Made by a program: the position numbers and the translations under genes. Positions 8,939-18,149 of a stretch of 64,000 bases of DNA are shown piece by piece. Position 1 is the stretch's first letter. Every line of letters starts with the position of its first letter. The stretch comes from Blastopirellula retiformator (lineage in GTDB: Bacteria > Planctomycetota > Planctomycetia > Pirellulales > Pirellulaceae). The notes below the pieces were generated by a model. That model did no database searches. It saw only the letters and a list, made by a program, of their open reading frames with translations, and was not told the origin of the DNA. The DNA lies in NCBI RefSeq assembly GCF_007859755.1, contig NZ_SJPF01000001.1, positions 846,734-910,733 of the forward strand, given 5' to 3'.

Positions 8939-9544
8939 ATGGATGAGCAAGATGAGCAAGACGTTTGGCCCGATCAGCAATGGTTCGCCGCGCTCGCCTC
9001 CGGCGATCCGTCGATCGAAGAAGAGTTTTGGAAGACGTACGCCGGACCGCTGCATCGGGTCGCCGATCGGCAGCTGTCGCAGCAGCTAAAGCGCCGCGTC
9101 GATCCTGAAGATGTCGTGCAGTCGGCCTGCCGGACTTTTTTCCGCCGCGTGCGGCAGGGAGAGTTTCAACTGCAGGATCGAAGCGACCTGTGGCGTTTGC
9201 TGCTGACGATCACGCTGAACAAGGCCCGGATGCAGGCCCGCTTCCACGGTCGCGCTTGTCGCGGAATGGATCGGGAACAATCGCTGGCCGAAGAGCCGGC
9301 CGGCGGCAAAGGGAGGAATTTTGAAGACGCGCTGGCCGAGATCGATTTCAACGACTTCCTGGAATCGATCCTGAAACACCTAACCGAGGAACAGCAAGAG
9401 ATTTTGCAGCGGACCCTCGACGGGCAAACGCAAGACGAAATCGCCGCCGCCGTCGGTTGCAGCCAGCGAACGGTGCGGCGGATGCAAACCAAGATTCGCG
9501 AATCGTTGCAGTCGATCCTGCAAGCCGATTTGAGTTTGTCGTAA
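8939..9544 (+). CDS. ECF RNA polymerase sigma factor (planctomycete type)
   Basis: A 201-residue sigma factor. The region-2 part is seen around RRVDPEDVVQSACRTFFRRV. The region-4 helix-turn-helix is QDEIAAAVGCSQRTVRRMQ near the C-terminus. The ATG follows AAGGAG. The stop is 21 bases before the Ser/Thr kinase, so the two form an operon. Pairing of an ECF factor with a membrane kinase instead of a classic anti-sigma factor is common in planctomycetes. The kinase may regulate the sigma factor (inference). Confidence 0.93.
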   Translation: MDEQDEQDVWPDQQWFAALASGDPSIEEEFWKTYAGPLHRVADRQLSQQLKRRVDPEDVVQSACRTFFRRVRQGEFQLQDRSDLWRLLLTITLNKARMQARFHGRACRGMDREQSLAEEPAGGKGRNFEDALAEIDFNDFLESILKHLTEEQQEILQRTLDGQTQDEIAAAVGCSQRTVRRMQTKIRESLQSILQADLSLS

Positions 9545-9565
9545 GCGAAACGATTAGGGCTCGGT

Positions 9566-12244
9566 ATGACTGAAGTTGATGAAGAGATTCGCCGCAACTT
9601 CGAGTCCGATTGGCTCCGCGGCCAATGCGGCGATATCGTCGACTATCTGCCGATGCCGGAAGCGCCGTCGTACCTGCCGACGTTGGAAGAGCTGATTTGC
9701 ATTGATCTGGAGTTTCGCTGGCAACGGATCACGAAGAGCTCGCGGGGAATCGATTCAAGCAGCGAGACGCTGTCGCTCGAGCAGCAGCCACTGGTCGAAA
9801 AATATCTCGATCGCTTTCCGCAATTGCACGATCCGGCGATTTTGCAGCGGCTGGTCGATCAAGAGATTGACGTTCGCAAGGCCTCTCCCTTCCCGCCGCA
9901 ACCGACCGAATACCAGCAACGCTTTCCGCAGCTGCAGTTGCCGGGATCGTCGTTTCCAAACGCCAACGGCCTGCCTGCTGACGAAACGCGACGTTATTCG
10001 ACGTTGCCCACCAAGTCAGACGTCGAGGCGTTGCCCAGTGCGTTTGGCGCCTATCAGCTGATGGAGCTGTTAGGCCGCGGCGGCATGGGGAAGGTCTATC
10101 GTGCACACCAGGCGAAAGCGGACCGGATGGTGGCGATCAAGATCGCCGGGTTCAGCGGGGCGCCGCCAGAGATTCGAGACGAAATCGCGCAGCGGTTTGA
10201 GTCGGAGGTTCGGGCCGCCGCTAACCTAGCGCATGACAACGTCATGCCGATCTACGACGTCGGCGAGGTGGACGGCAGTTTATATTACACGATGCCGATT
10301 GTCGCCGGCGACCTGGCGTCGGAGGTCCGAAAGAATCCGCTAACCAACAACGTGGCGGCTCGCTATCTGGCGCAGGCGGCGCGAGGCGTCGCCGCCGCTC
10401 ACCATCAAGGTCTCTTGCATCGCGATATCAAGCCGCACAACTTGATGCTCGATCCCGACAATGAACGGGTACTGGTCGCCGACTTTGGCTTGGCTCGCTT
10501 GATGTCGGCGGAAGAGCAGCTGACGATCACCGGCGAAGTGCTGGGTACGCCTCCTTACATGGCGCCGGAGCAGATTCGCAGTTCGCATGCAATCGACGTT
10601 CGGGCCGACGTTTACGCACTGGGCGCGACCCTCTATCACTTGCTGGTCGGCAAACCGCCAATTCAAGCGGCGACGCCGGTCGAGACTTTGCGGCAAGTGT
10701 TGGAAGAAGAGCCCGCCTCGCCACGCGAATTGAACCCGCAAATCGATCGCGACCTAGAGACGATCTGCCTCCGCTGTTTGCAAAAGGAACCGAGACTTCG
10801 CTTCGCGTCGGCCGACGAACTGGCGGACGATTTGGAGCGTTACCTGCGGGGCGAACCGATCAAGTCGCGTCCGATTGGGATAGTGGGGCGACTGGATCGT
10901 TGGCGCCGCCGCAATCCCAAGATTGCGGCTCTGTCGGCTGGCTTGGCCGCGTCGCTGCTGTTGGTGGCGATTATCGCCGGGATCGGCTGGTACAGCACCG
11001 AGTGGCAACTGGCTCGTGTGATGCAAAACAACCGCCAGGGGCAATTGGCGGTGAACGATCTATACACGTTTATTCGCGATGAGCCGCTGCTGAATATGCC
11101 GGGGCACGAGGCGATACGGGCCGAGTTGCTGCAGCGTGGCCTCGATCACTATCAGCAGTTGATCGACTTGGCGGGCGAGAACGAAACGCTGCCCGCCGAT
11201 CTCTTGGAAGCCCGAACGCAGCTTGGTCTGCTGAAGCTGGAGATTCGTGATCCGGCCGAAGCGGCTCTACAGTTTCGTCAGGTGATCGACGACGCGAAGA
11301 AGCTGCCGAAAGAGATTGCGGAGACTCGACAAGTACTCAGCAGCGTGAGCGACAGTTGGAACGGGCTCGGACAAACGTTGCATCGCGCAGGGAAGGAGGC
11401 GGATGCGGCGGCGGCGTTCGACAAGGCGATTGCGTTGCGGACCGCAATCGTCAAACAGGCGGCCGGCGAACTGGAGCCTGTCCGGAAACTGGCGAACGCC
11501 AAGATGAACCATGCGCTCATTCTGGCTGCCCAAGGTAAGCGGGACGATTCGCAGCAGGAACAGATCGTCGCCCAGCGCGATCGGCGTCAGCTGCTTCGCG
11601 ACCATGACAAGGACGCGAAACTGCTCCGCGATTACGCCAAGGGGCAGTTCAATCTGGCTCGGCTCGAATTGACGACGCAAGGCGTGACGCCCAAGGCGAC
11701 GGAGTTGCTGCAAGATGCGACGCAGCGATTCGGTCGGCTTACGGCCCTCTATTCGACCGATGCGGAACTTTGGCAGCGCTACATCGAGTGCCTGCTGACG
11801 ATGTCTCAGTTGGAGGATTTCCCGCATTCCTCGCTGCAGAAGGCGTGCGATCTGTTGCCATCAGCGATGGTGCTAGCACCGGAAAATCGGGAGTATCGGA
11901 TTCGCTTGATCACGATCGCGCAGCAGGCGATCGAGATTCAGATGGAGAATCGCAACTTTGATCAGGCCAATGAGCTGTGGGAAAAGGTGGAGACCAAGCT
12001 GGTCCAAAGATTGGGGGACGAGGATCAATCGATCGAAGCTGTCCGCCTGCGGCTGCTGTCGCTGCGGCAGCATGGATTGATCACGCTGGGAATGGGGGAC
12101 AAGGGTTTGGCCCGGCGGCATTTGCGAGCGGCAATTCAGCGCAATAGGAATACGAAAGAGGATCCCGCCTACGCGGCGATCTGGACGTCCGCCTGGAAAA
12201 ACGATTGGGAAGCGATCGAGCGACTGGCCGACTCGCTCGATTAA
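9566..12244 (+). CDS. Membrane Ser/Thr protein kinase with C-terminal helical repeats
   Basis: An 892-residue Hanks-type kinase with all key residues: Gly loop GRGGMG (170-175), Lys192 in VAIKIA, HRDIKPHN (285-292), DFG (306-308) and APE (333-335). The N-terminal 150 residues hold two similar short segments (YLDRFPQL, YQQRFPQL). One transmembrane helix follows the kinase (about 452-475), and an external region of about 410 residues looks like TPR-type helical repeats. It likely senses through the repeats and signals to the cytosol. Co-transcribed with the ECF factor. Confidence 0.93.
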   Translation: MTEVDEEIRRNFESDWLRGQCGDIVDYLPMPEAPSYLPTLEELICIDLEFRWQRITKSSRGIDSSSETLSLEQQPLVEKYLDRFPQLHDPAILQRLVDQEIDVRKASPFPPQPTEYQQRFPQLQLPGSSFPNANGLPADETRRYSTLPTKSDVEALPSAFGAYQLMELLGRGGMGKVYRAHQAKADRMVAIKIAGFSGAPPEIRDEIAQRFESEVRAAANLAHDNVMPIYDVGEVDGSLYYTMPIVAGDLASEVRKNPLTNNVAARYLAQAARGVAAAHHQGLLHRDIKPHNLMLDPDNERVLVADFGLARLMSAEEQLTITGEVLGTPPYMAPEQIRSSHAIDVRADVYALGATLYHLLVGKPPIQAATPVETLRQVLEEEPASPRELNPQIDRDLETICLRCLQKEPRLRFASADELADDLERYLRGEPIKSRPIGIVGRLDRWRRRNPKIAALSAGLAASLLLVAIIAGIGWYSTEWQLARVMQNNRQGQLAVNDLYTFIRDEPLLNMPGHEAIRAELLQRGLDHYQQLIDLAGENETLPADLLEARTQLGLLKLEIRDPAEAALQFRQVIDDAKKLPKEIAETRQVLSSVSDSWNGLGQTLHRAGKEADAAAAFDKAIALRTAIVKQAAGELEPVRKLANAKMNHALILAAQGKRDDSQQEQIVAQRDRRQLLRDHDKDAKLLRDYAKGQFNLARLELTTQGVTPKATELLQDATQRFGRLTALYSTDAELWQRYIECLLTMSQLEDFPHSSLQKACDLLPSAMVLAPENREYRIRLITIAQQAIEIQMENRNFDQANELWEKVETKLVQRLGDEDQSIEAVRLRLLSLRQHGLITLGMGDKGLARRHLRAAIQRNRNTKEDPAYAAIWTSAWKNDWEAIERLADSLD

Positions 12245-12411
12245 ATTGGGACGATTGGGCGGAAAATTCATGCAAGTTTCCGCAAGACGTTCCCGCGGAT
12301 ACGACGATAGAGGAGATGTGCCGCTCCTTTGGCTGAAAAGGGGAGTGCTGCGCAGGTAGGAAATCAATCGTCGCCATCGTAGGCAAACCGATGCAGACAA
12401 GGATGTCGCCC

Positions 12412-13692
12412 ATGAGCAAGCGAAAAGTGACTACGCTTGTGCTAGCGATTGCGCTCGTTTGCGGTTTGACGCGCCTGGCGACCGCACAACCTACGCCGCC
12501 CCCCTCGGGACCGATTGTCGCTCAGGCGTTTCCCGGAATGCCTTACCAATTGGTCGACCCGGCGAACTACGTCAGCCCGTTCGCATCGCTCTTTACCTCG
12601 ACCCGCGGCCCGTCGACTTCGGACGAGCTGGACGCCTATTTTCAATCAAGCAGTCGCTCGCGTTTGCTCAACGTGCCGGAGATGTTTGGCGATCGTCGCG
12701 TGAGCGGGCCAACGATCTTGTTGACGCCGGTCGCGACCGGGTTGCCTGGACTGGGCGCCGAGATCCCGGTATCTGCTGCGATCTCTGGCCTTAGCGTCGC
12801 GGAGAACAACCAGGCGCTGCCTTCGGACCGCGTCTGGGTCGCTTACAACTACTTTCACAATGCGCTCGATGTGCAGACCGATACCCGGTTTGGCGCTGCC
12901 CCGCAAAACCGTTCGCAATCGCTGCATCGCACGGTGTTCGCCTTTGAGAAGTTGTTGGACTCGGGGAGAACCTCGATCGAGCTGCGAATGCCTTTTGGGG
13001 GCGCATTTGGCGCCGATGGCGTCGCGGGGGCGTTTGGCGCTTCGTCGCAGTATGGCGTTCAGGGGCATAACGTCGGCAATATGAATCTGGTGCTGAAGCG
13101 ATTGCTGTATGCTGAAGAAGGATTTGCATTGTCGACTGGGTTAGGGTTGGAAGTGCCGACCGGTTCGACCGGACTTGTCACGTATGGGCCGATTCAAGCC
13201 TCGTTTGATAGTCAGACCGTTCACTTCGTGCCGTATGTCGCGATGACGCAGCGGAGCGGCTGTTGGTTTGGTCACTTGTTCACGCAGATCGACTTTGCTT
13301 CGCAAGGCGATCCGCTGCGAGTCACGATCAACGATACAGGCGCCGGCGATCTGATCGGGCGAGTTAATCAACCGGCGCTGTGGGGCTTGGACATTGGTGG
13401 AGGCTATTGGCTGGTTCCGCCTTGCGGTTGCAACAAAGGTTTGGCTCTGGTCGCCGAACTGCACTACACGACCCCGCTGCAAGACGATGATGCGTTCTCG
13501 GCTGCCGGCACGTTGACGACCGCCTCGGTCAATACGGCGGCTAGCCCGGCGTACGAAGTGTTGAACTTCACCGCTGGCTTGCAGCTTGGCTTGGGTGGAG
13601 GCTGGCAGTTGCGTAGCGGCGCGGTCTTTCCGGGGCGCGCGGAAAAAGTCTTTGACGCCGAGTATCTGCTGCAATTGAATCGCGGCTTCTAG
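12412..13692 (+). CDS. Secreted beta-rich protein, probable outer-membrane beta-barrel
   Basis: A 426-residue protein. The ATG at 12412 is preferred because AGGA lies 8-9 bases upstream and a signal peptide follows directly (VTTLVLAIALVCGLTRLATA). In-frame ATGs at 12391 and 12403 lack this. The mature chain has alternating hydrophobic strands, many Gly/Asn turns and ends in an aromatic residue (QLNRGF), as outer-membrane barrels do. A CCGCNKG segment lies at about residue 340. It resembles planctomycetal proteins annotated as hypothetical. Specific function unknown. Confidence 0.75.
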   Translation: MSKRKVTTLVLAIALVCGLTRLATAQPTPPPSGPIVAQAFPGMPYQLVDPANYVSPFASLFTSTRGPSTSDELDAYFQSSSRSRLLNVPEMFGDRRVSGPTILLTPVATGLPGLGAEIPVSAAISGLSVAENNQALPSDRVWVAYNYFHNALDVQTDTRFGAAPQNRSQSLHRTVFAFEKLLDSGRTSIELRMPFGGAFGADGVAGAFGASSQYGVQGHNVGNMNLVLKRLLYAEEGFALSTGLGLEVPTGSTGLVTYGPIQASFDSQTVHFVPYVAMTQRSGCWFGHLFTQIDFASQGDPLRVTINDTGAGDLIGRVNQPALWGLDIGGGYWLVPPCGCNKGLALVAELHYTTPLQDDDAFSAAGTLTTASVNTAASPAYEVLNFTAGLQLGLGGGWQLRSGAVFPGRAEKVFDAEYLLQLNRGF

Positions 13693-13702
13693 GTCAAACG
13701 CC

Positions 13703-13962
13703 ATGAGCGAAACCCGCCCGATCGAGTCGCTCCGAAATTTGGGGCCGAAAATCGCGGCTTGGTTGCGGGAAAGTGGAATCGAGACGATCGAAGAGCTGGA
13801 CCGTCTTGGCCCGGTCGTCGCTTTTCGTTTGGTCAAACGGCGTCAAAAAGGGGCGAGCCTGAACCTACTATGGGCGCTGGCGGCCGGATCAAAGACCAAG
13901 ATTGGCGGGAGTTGAGCGAACAGACCAAGAGACGGCTCAATCGAGACGCCGAACTTGACTGA
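13703..13962 (+). pseudogene. TfoX C-terminal-domain (helix-hairpin-helix) gene, frameshifted
   Basis: The first frame (13703-13915) reads as the TfoX/Sxy C-terminal domain: SLRNLGPKIAAWLRESGI, then GASLNLLWALAAG. It then runs off-family and stops. The expected continuation, IKDQDWRELSEQTKRRL, is present in the -1 frame from 13888 to the stop at 13962. One base is therefore missing near 13886-13888 relative to an 86-residue intact protein. This may be a real mutation or a sequence error. If intact it would be a stand-alone TfoX_C protein of unknown role. Confidence 0.85.
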
Positions 13963-13978
13963 TCCCGGGCTGAAGACG

Positions 13979-14446
13979 ATGAATGCAGATACGACCTATC
14001 GCCACACACAGTATGCCTGGCTTTGTTGGCTGATTGCCGCGATTTCGATTCCGGCGTTTGTTACGGCGGCCATGCTGTGGCAAAAGCCTGGCGGCGCCAT
14101 TTTGATCGCGGTATCTGGCCTGATGCTGCTGTATCTCGCAGGCTCGTTTGGGCAATTGTCGGTCGCTGACGACGATGATGCCCTGCTGATCGCGTTTGGG
14201 CCTTTGCCGTTATTTTGGCGACGAATTTCATACGCCAAAATGCGCGCGGCCAACGTCGAAAGAACGACCTTCTTGGAAGGTTGGGGCATTCACTGGAGCC
14301 TGCGAGGCGGCTGGGTTTGGAATCTGTGGGGCTACGATTGCGTCGAGATTCAACTGGACCAGGGAAAGATCTTCGTCGGCACCGACCAGCCCCAGATATT
14401 GGCGGAGTTCCTGCAGGCGCGAATCGCGAAGACGCCAGCGACCTGA
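13979..14446 (+). CDS. Small membrane protein, unknown
   Basis: A 155-residue protein. The ATG at 13979 is preferred to the in-frame TTG at 13955, which lies inside the frameshifted TfoX_C reading. Two adjacent membrane helices (about 13-35 and 40-60) are followed by a beta-rich soluble part with Trp-rich turns (GWGIHWSLRGGWVWNLWGY) ending in a helix. The layout resembles small PH-like membrane proteins, but I cannot assign a family. It is close behind the TfoX_C gene and probably co-transcribed. Confidence 0.75.
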   Translation: MNADTTYRHTQYAWLCWLIAAISIPAFVTAAMLWQKPGGAILIAVSGLMLLYLAGSFGQLSVADDDDALLIAFGPLPLFWRRISYAKMRAANVERTTFLEGWGIHWSLRGGWVWNLWGYDCVEIQLDQGKIFVGTDQPQILAEFLQARIAKTPAT

Positions 14447-14577
14447 TCGTCGCGGGTTTCACTAACAATTGCTAGACTTCCCGAAGAGGGGCCGACGAGT
14501 CTTACGTGGAGTCGTGCGATGGTCGATCCCTATCTGCCCGGTTTTTTTGACGAGCGCTGCCAGAAGCGGTTGGTCAC

Positions 14578-16062
14578 TTAAGCGTCGCCACTTGCCCTGT
14601 TGTTCGACGCGAACTTGGCGAACTCTTTGACCAGTCCCAGGTCTTGCGCGACCGCGGCCAGGTTCAAGCGTTTCAGCAGGTCGACCGTGATGGGACGCTT
14701 GGCGTCCCAGAAAACTTGCGAGGCGTAGAACTGCTGCGCCGGTTCGCTGTGGAGCAACGTGGCGAGCAGCCGGGCCTCCTCTTCGCTTTGGCAAGCGAGA
14801 AAGTAGACGGTGTCGTCCACCACCACCGGTTTGTCGCCAGCGCTACCAATCACCGCGAATTGCAACCGCTTGTAGAACCCGGAGATCGCCACTTTCCAGG
14901 GAGCGAAAGCGTAATCGCCAACGCCAAAGACCGAAAACCGCGGACGGCGACGATAGATGGAGCTGCGACGACGATCGAGGGCTTCGCCATGCCGTTGCAG
15001 ATAGGCCCAAGTTCGTGGTGCGATTTGCTCGATCTGATCGGTCGGATCGGCCGTCTTTCGCTGGGGTACCAGCATCTGTCGCTTCGGTTGAAGTGCGCCG
15101 CCGGCGACTTCCGAGCTCTTCAACATCGGGAAGAGGTAGTCCGACTCCAGCTCGACCGTTTCGTTGAGGCCGTTTTGCAGTTTTGTTCCGGCGGTTCGTA
15201 GCTCCATGACCTTGGCGCAGTCGTGTTTGACGCCCGATCGCCATTGATAGGGGGAATCGCCGGCCAGACGCCGCCATCGGCGATATGCTGCGACATCTTG
15301 GACCAACGTATTGTCGACGATCCCCAATTGGCGACTTGGCGCGTCAGCGGAGAGCGAATCGAACGTCAGGCAGGTCGTTGTCGGCTTGCCGCCCAACGTG
15401 CAGCGCAACAGGCAGGCGTCGACCGCCACGCCAAAATGCTCCGCCGCGTTGATCTGGCGAATCTCGGCGTGGGCGATTCGCTGCGACTCTTTCCAGGCAG
15501 CCTGCAGCACCTTGCGAGCGACCATCGTCTTGCACAGCATGGCGATCTCCGCCGAGCGATCATCCAGCAGCGTCACCAACTGACGGAGCATCCATTCCGA
15601 GATGTCGAAGTTGCTCTTACCGGTGATGGCGTCAATGCCCGCTTGCCGCTGGAAGTTTGACTTTTGCGGCAGGTTGTCGCTTTGAAAGAGGGTTTGCTGA
15701 GCGTTGGTCACCCAGGGTGGATTGCCCAACAGGAGAATCGGCTGGGGAAATTGGCGAAGCTTCGTCTGCCAATCGACCGAGAAGAAATCGCCCCGCTCGA
15801 TGGTCGCTCGCTTTTCGCCTTGCAGCGATTGTTGCAACTGGGCGACGTAGGCGGGATTGATCTCGACGCCGATTACCTGGGCAGCGGGAAAATGGGCCAG
15901 CGCCGCATGCACGAAGGTGCCCTGACCGCAGGTCGGTTCGATGATCGTAGCGGGGCGAAGCGACTGCGCGGCGAGCAAACGCACGACCTCGTCGGCCAGC
16001 GCTGCCGGAGTTTGAAAATCGCCGAACTCGTCTTGACCCTTCTTGGTCTTGGTCGATTCCAT
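14578..16062 (-). CDS. Solitary N6-adenine-type DNA methyltransferase
   Basis: A 494-residue SAM-dependent methyltransferase. Motif I is IIEPTCGQGTF (about 40-50). The catalytic motif IV is NPPW (114-117), typical of amino (N6-adenine) DNA methylases of the Eco57I/TaqI type. The C-terminal half from about residue 280 resembles a target-recognition domain. No restriction endonuclease gene is adjacent, so it is either an orphan methylase or methylates something else. The stop lies close to the convergent small membrane protein gene. Confidence 0.82.
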   Translation of the reverse strand: MESTKTKKGQDEFGDFQTPAALADEVVRLLAAQSLRPATIIEPTCGQGTFVHAALAHFPAAQVIGVEINPAYVAQLQQSLQGEKRATIERGDFFSVDWQTKLRQFPQPILLLGNPPWVTNAQQTLFQSDNLPQKSNFQRQAGIDAITGKSNFDISEWMLRQLVTLLDDRSAEIAMLCKTMVARKVLQAAWKESQRIAHAEIRQINAAEHFGVAVDACLLRCTLGGKPTTTCLTFDSLSADAPSRQLGIVDNTLVQDVAAYRRWRRLAGDSPYQWRSGVKHDCAKVMELRTAGTKLQNGLNETVELESDYLFPMLKSSEVAGGALQPKRQMLVPQRKTADPTDQIEQIAPRTWAYLQRHGEALDRRRSSIYRRRPRFSVFGVGDYAFAPWKVAISGFYKRLQFAVIGSAGDKPVVVDDTVYFLACQSEEEARLLATLLHSEPAQQFYASQVFWDAKRPITVDLLKRLNLAAVAQDLGLVKEFAKFASNNRASGDA

Positions 16063-16165
16063 GGCGGCTGATTATAGCCGCTGGTCGAGGTTTACCGTTA
16101 CTCCAGGCGGCGGCCGATCGGTCGTAAGATCACCCATCTGGGGTGCTTGTGGGCGAACAGTTGTC

Positions 16166-16194
16166 TTGACGTGTGTTGTTGTGACGGGTATTGT
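16166..16194 (+). promoter_or_regulatory. Sigma-70-like promoter of the MarR gene
   Basis: TTGACG (16166-16171), 17-base spacer, TATTGT (16189-16194). This is a close match to the sigma-70 consensus at optimal spacing. The predicted transcription start, about 7 bases past the -10 box, falls at or next to the ATG at 16203, so the mRNA may be leaderless. Confidence 0.65.
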
Positions 16195-16202
16195 GGAATA
16201 GC

Positions 16203-16709
16203 ATGAGCGCCTCTACTCCCAAGTCTGATTCCGCGTCGCGTGGTCGCAAATTCGACTCGCTGCAGCAGGAAGTTTTCTTGAACCTGTGGCGGACCTACGA
16301 CCGGCTCAAGGCGCTGGAAGATGAGATGTTCAGCGAGTCGGGCATCTCGGCCCAGCAGTACAACACGCTGCGGCTGCTCCGTTCGGTCTATCCCGCGGGG
16401 ATGCCGACGCTGGTGTTGGGCAGTCGGCTGATCAGCCGGGCGCCTGACATGACCCGGTTGCTCGACAAGTTAGAGCAGCGAGGCTTGCTAGCCCGCCATC
16501 GCCCGCCTGAGAATCGCCGCGTGGTTGAAGTCCGCCTGACGCCAGAGGGGCGAAAGCTGGTCAATCAGCTCGACGCCTCGGTGCGGAAGTGCCACGAAAG
16601 GCAACTGGGACACCTGGACGACAAATCGCTGGACCAACTGGTCAAACTGCTGAAAGCGGCTAGAAAACCACATGAGGACGCCGAGAATCTCTCGTTAGTC
16701 GACCAGTAG
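16203..16709 (+). CDS. MarR-family transcriptional regulator
   Basis: A 168-residue winged-helix regulator. The recognition region is SRLISRAPDMTRLLDKLEQRGLL, followed by the wing (RPPENRRVVEVRLTPEGRKL), as in MarR proteins. The ATG at 16203 is chosen because the in-frame TTG at 16191 overlaps the predicted -10 box. No Shine-Dalgarno sequence is visible, in keeping with a leaderless transcript. It precedes the halogenase-like oxidoreductase by 68 bases and probably controls it. The ligand is unknown. Confidence 0.92.
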   Translation: MSASTPKSDSASRGRKFDSLQQEVFLNLWRTYDRLKALEDEMFSESGISAQQYNTLRLLRSVYPAGMPTLVLGSRLISRAPDMTRLLDKLEQRGLLARHRPPENRRVVEVRLTPEGRKLVNQLDASVRKCHERQLGHLDDKSLDQLVKLLKAARKPHEDAENLSLVDQ

Positions 16710-16777
16710 ATTTTCGGTTCTTTCCCAACACGTCTGCTCGCCAATTGACGTACCTGGATCTGGAATAAGAAAACAGA

Positions 16778-18037
16778 ATGATCGCCAACGAAAAACCTCA
16801 AGTCGTCGTCATCGGCGGCGGCCCCGCTGGATCGACCGTTTCGACTTTGATCGCCCAAAAGGGCTACCGCGTCGAGCTCTTCGAACGCGAGGTGTTTCCG
16901 CGGTATCACATCGGCGAGTCGATGATTCCGGAAACCTACTGGGTGCTGAAGCGTCTGAACATGCTCGACAAGATGAAGCAAAGCAACTTCATTAAGAAGT
17001 ACAGCGTGCAGTTTGTTGGGCAGTCGGGGCGTCTCTCGGCGCCGTTCTACTTTCATGACAACAAGCCGCACGAATGTTCGCAGACTTGGCAGGTACGGCG
17101 TAGCGAATTCGACCTGATGATGATCGAGAACGCCGCCGAGCATGGCGTTAAAGTTCATCAGGGAGTTCGCGTCCTGGACGTGTTGTTTGACGGGGATCGC
17201 GCGATCGGCGTCAAGGTGGTCGACGCTTCCGGCGAGACGCGCGAGGTGCTGGCCGACGTGGTGGTCGACGCCAGCGGGCAAAGCTCGATGCTGATCAACA
17301 AATTCAAGCTGCGCGTCCCCGATCCCGAACTTAACAAAGGGGCGATTTGGACCTACTTCAAAGGCGCCTACCGGGACGAAGGGAAAGACGAAGGAGCGAC
17401 CGTCGTCTTGAGCGTCCAGGGGAAGAAGGGCTGGTTCTGGTACATTCCGCTTCATGACGATATCGTCAGCGTCGGCGTGGTCGGCGACTTCGACTACCTC
17501 TTCAAAGACCGCGGCGGACATGAGCAAACCTACGCCGAGGAGCTGGACCGCTGTCCGGCCGTGAAAGAGCGAATCGCCAATGCGGAGCAGGTCGAAAAGA
17601 TCTTTGCGACCAAGGATTACACGTACAAAGCCAGCCAAGGGGCCGGCGACGGGTGGGTGCTGGTTGGCGATGCGTTTGGCTTTCTTGATCCTCTTTATTC
17701 ATCCGGCGTTTTGCTGGCGCTGAAGTCAGGGCAACTGGCCGCCGATGCGATTTGTGAAGGGCTCGAAAAGGGAGACACTTCGAAAGAGCAGCTTGGCGAC
17801 TGGCTGCCTGACTATCAGGTTGGCGTAGGGCGCATGCGCCGCCTGGTCTCGGAGTATTACGAAGGGTTCAACTTCGGCCGCTTCATTCGCCGCTTCCCTC
17901 ACTTCGTGGGCCGCGTAACCGACTTGTTGATCGGCGATCTGTTCAAAGACGATTTGGACGAAGTGATCGCCGCCATGGATATGGTCAAGGCTGAAGATGA
18001 AGAAGCCCGGCTGATGGCGGCCAAAGAGCAAGACTGA
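16778..18037 (+). CDS. FAD-dependent oxidoreductase of the flavin halogenase family
   Basis: A 419-residue flavoprotein. The N-terminal Rossmann motif is VVVIGGGPAGST (9-20), followed by GESMIPE (46-52). The flavin-halogenase signature WxWxIP is present as W219-F-W-Y-I-P224. The second FAD motif is WVLVGDAFGFLDPLYSSGV. It resembles the short halogenase-like/geranylgeranyl-reductase-like branch more than tryptophan halogenases. It may halogenate or oxidise a small, perhaps carrier-bound, substrate. It is the second gene of the MarR unit. Actual halogenation is unproven. Confidence 0.85.
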   Translation: MIANEKPQVVVIGGGPAGSTVSTLIAQKGYRVELFEREVFPRYHIGESMIPETYWVLKRLNMLDKMKQSNFIKKYSVQFVGQSGRLSAPFYFHDNKPHECSQTWQVRRSEFDLMMIENAAEHGVKVHQGVRVLDVLFDGDRAIGVKVVDASGETREVLADVVVDASGQSSMLINKFKLRVPDPELNKGAIWTYFKGAYRDEGKDEGATVVLSVQGKKGWFWYIPLHDDIVSVGVVGDFDYLFKDRGGHEQTYAEELDRCPAVKERIANAEQVEKIFATKDYTYKASQGAGDGWVLVGDAFGFLDPLYSSGVLLALKSGQLAADAICEGLEKGDTSKEQLGDWLPDYQVGVGRMRRLVSEYYEGFNFGRFIRRFPHFVGRVTDLLIGDLFKDDLDEVIAAMDMVKAEDEEARLMAAKEQD

Positions 18038-18067
18038 GCCAGTCCTCAGTCAAAATCAAACGTCAAA

Positions 18068-18149
18068 CCCCGTCTGGGGAAACGTGGTCGGCGATTCACG
18101 GATGTAGGGAAATCGCTGACCGCGTTTCCCCGTCTGGGGCTTTCTTTAT
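18068..18149. terminator. Bidirectional terminator with direct repeats
   Basis: A long imperfect hairpin pairs GGGGAAACG (18076-18084) with CGTTTCCCC (18123-18131) and, inside it, GGTC-GCGATT with AATCGC-GACC. Two direct copies of the palindrome CCCCGTCTGGGG (18068-18079 and 18128-18139) flank it. A T-rich tract follows on the plus strand. It lies between the ends of two convergent genes and can serve both. Confidence 0.8.

Noticed and set aside
14519-14581. 20-residue plus-strand frame between the small membrane gene and the methyltransferase
   Set aside because: No ribosome binding site, overlaps the methyltransferase stop, and nothing suggests conservation.
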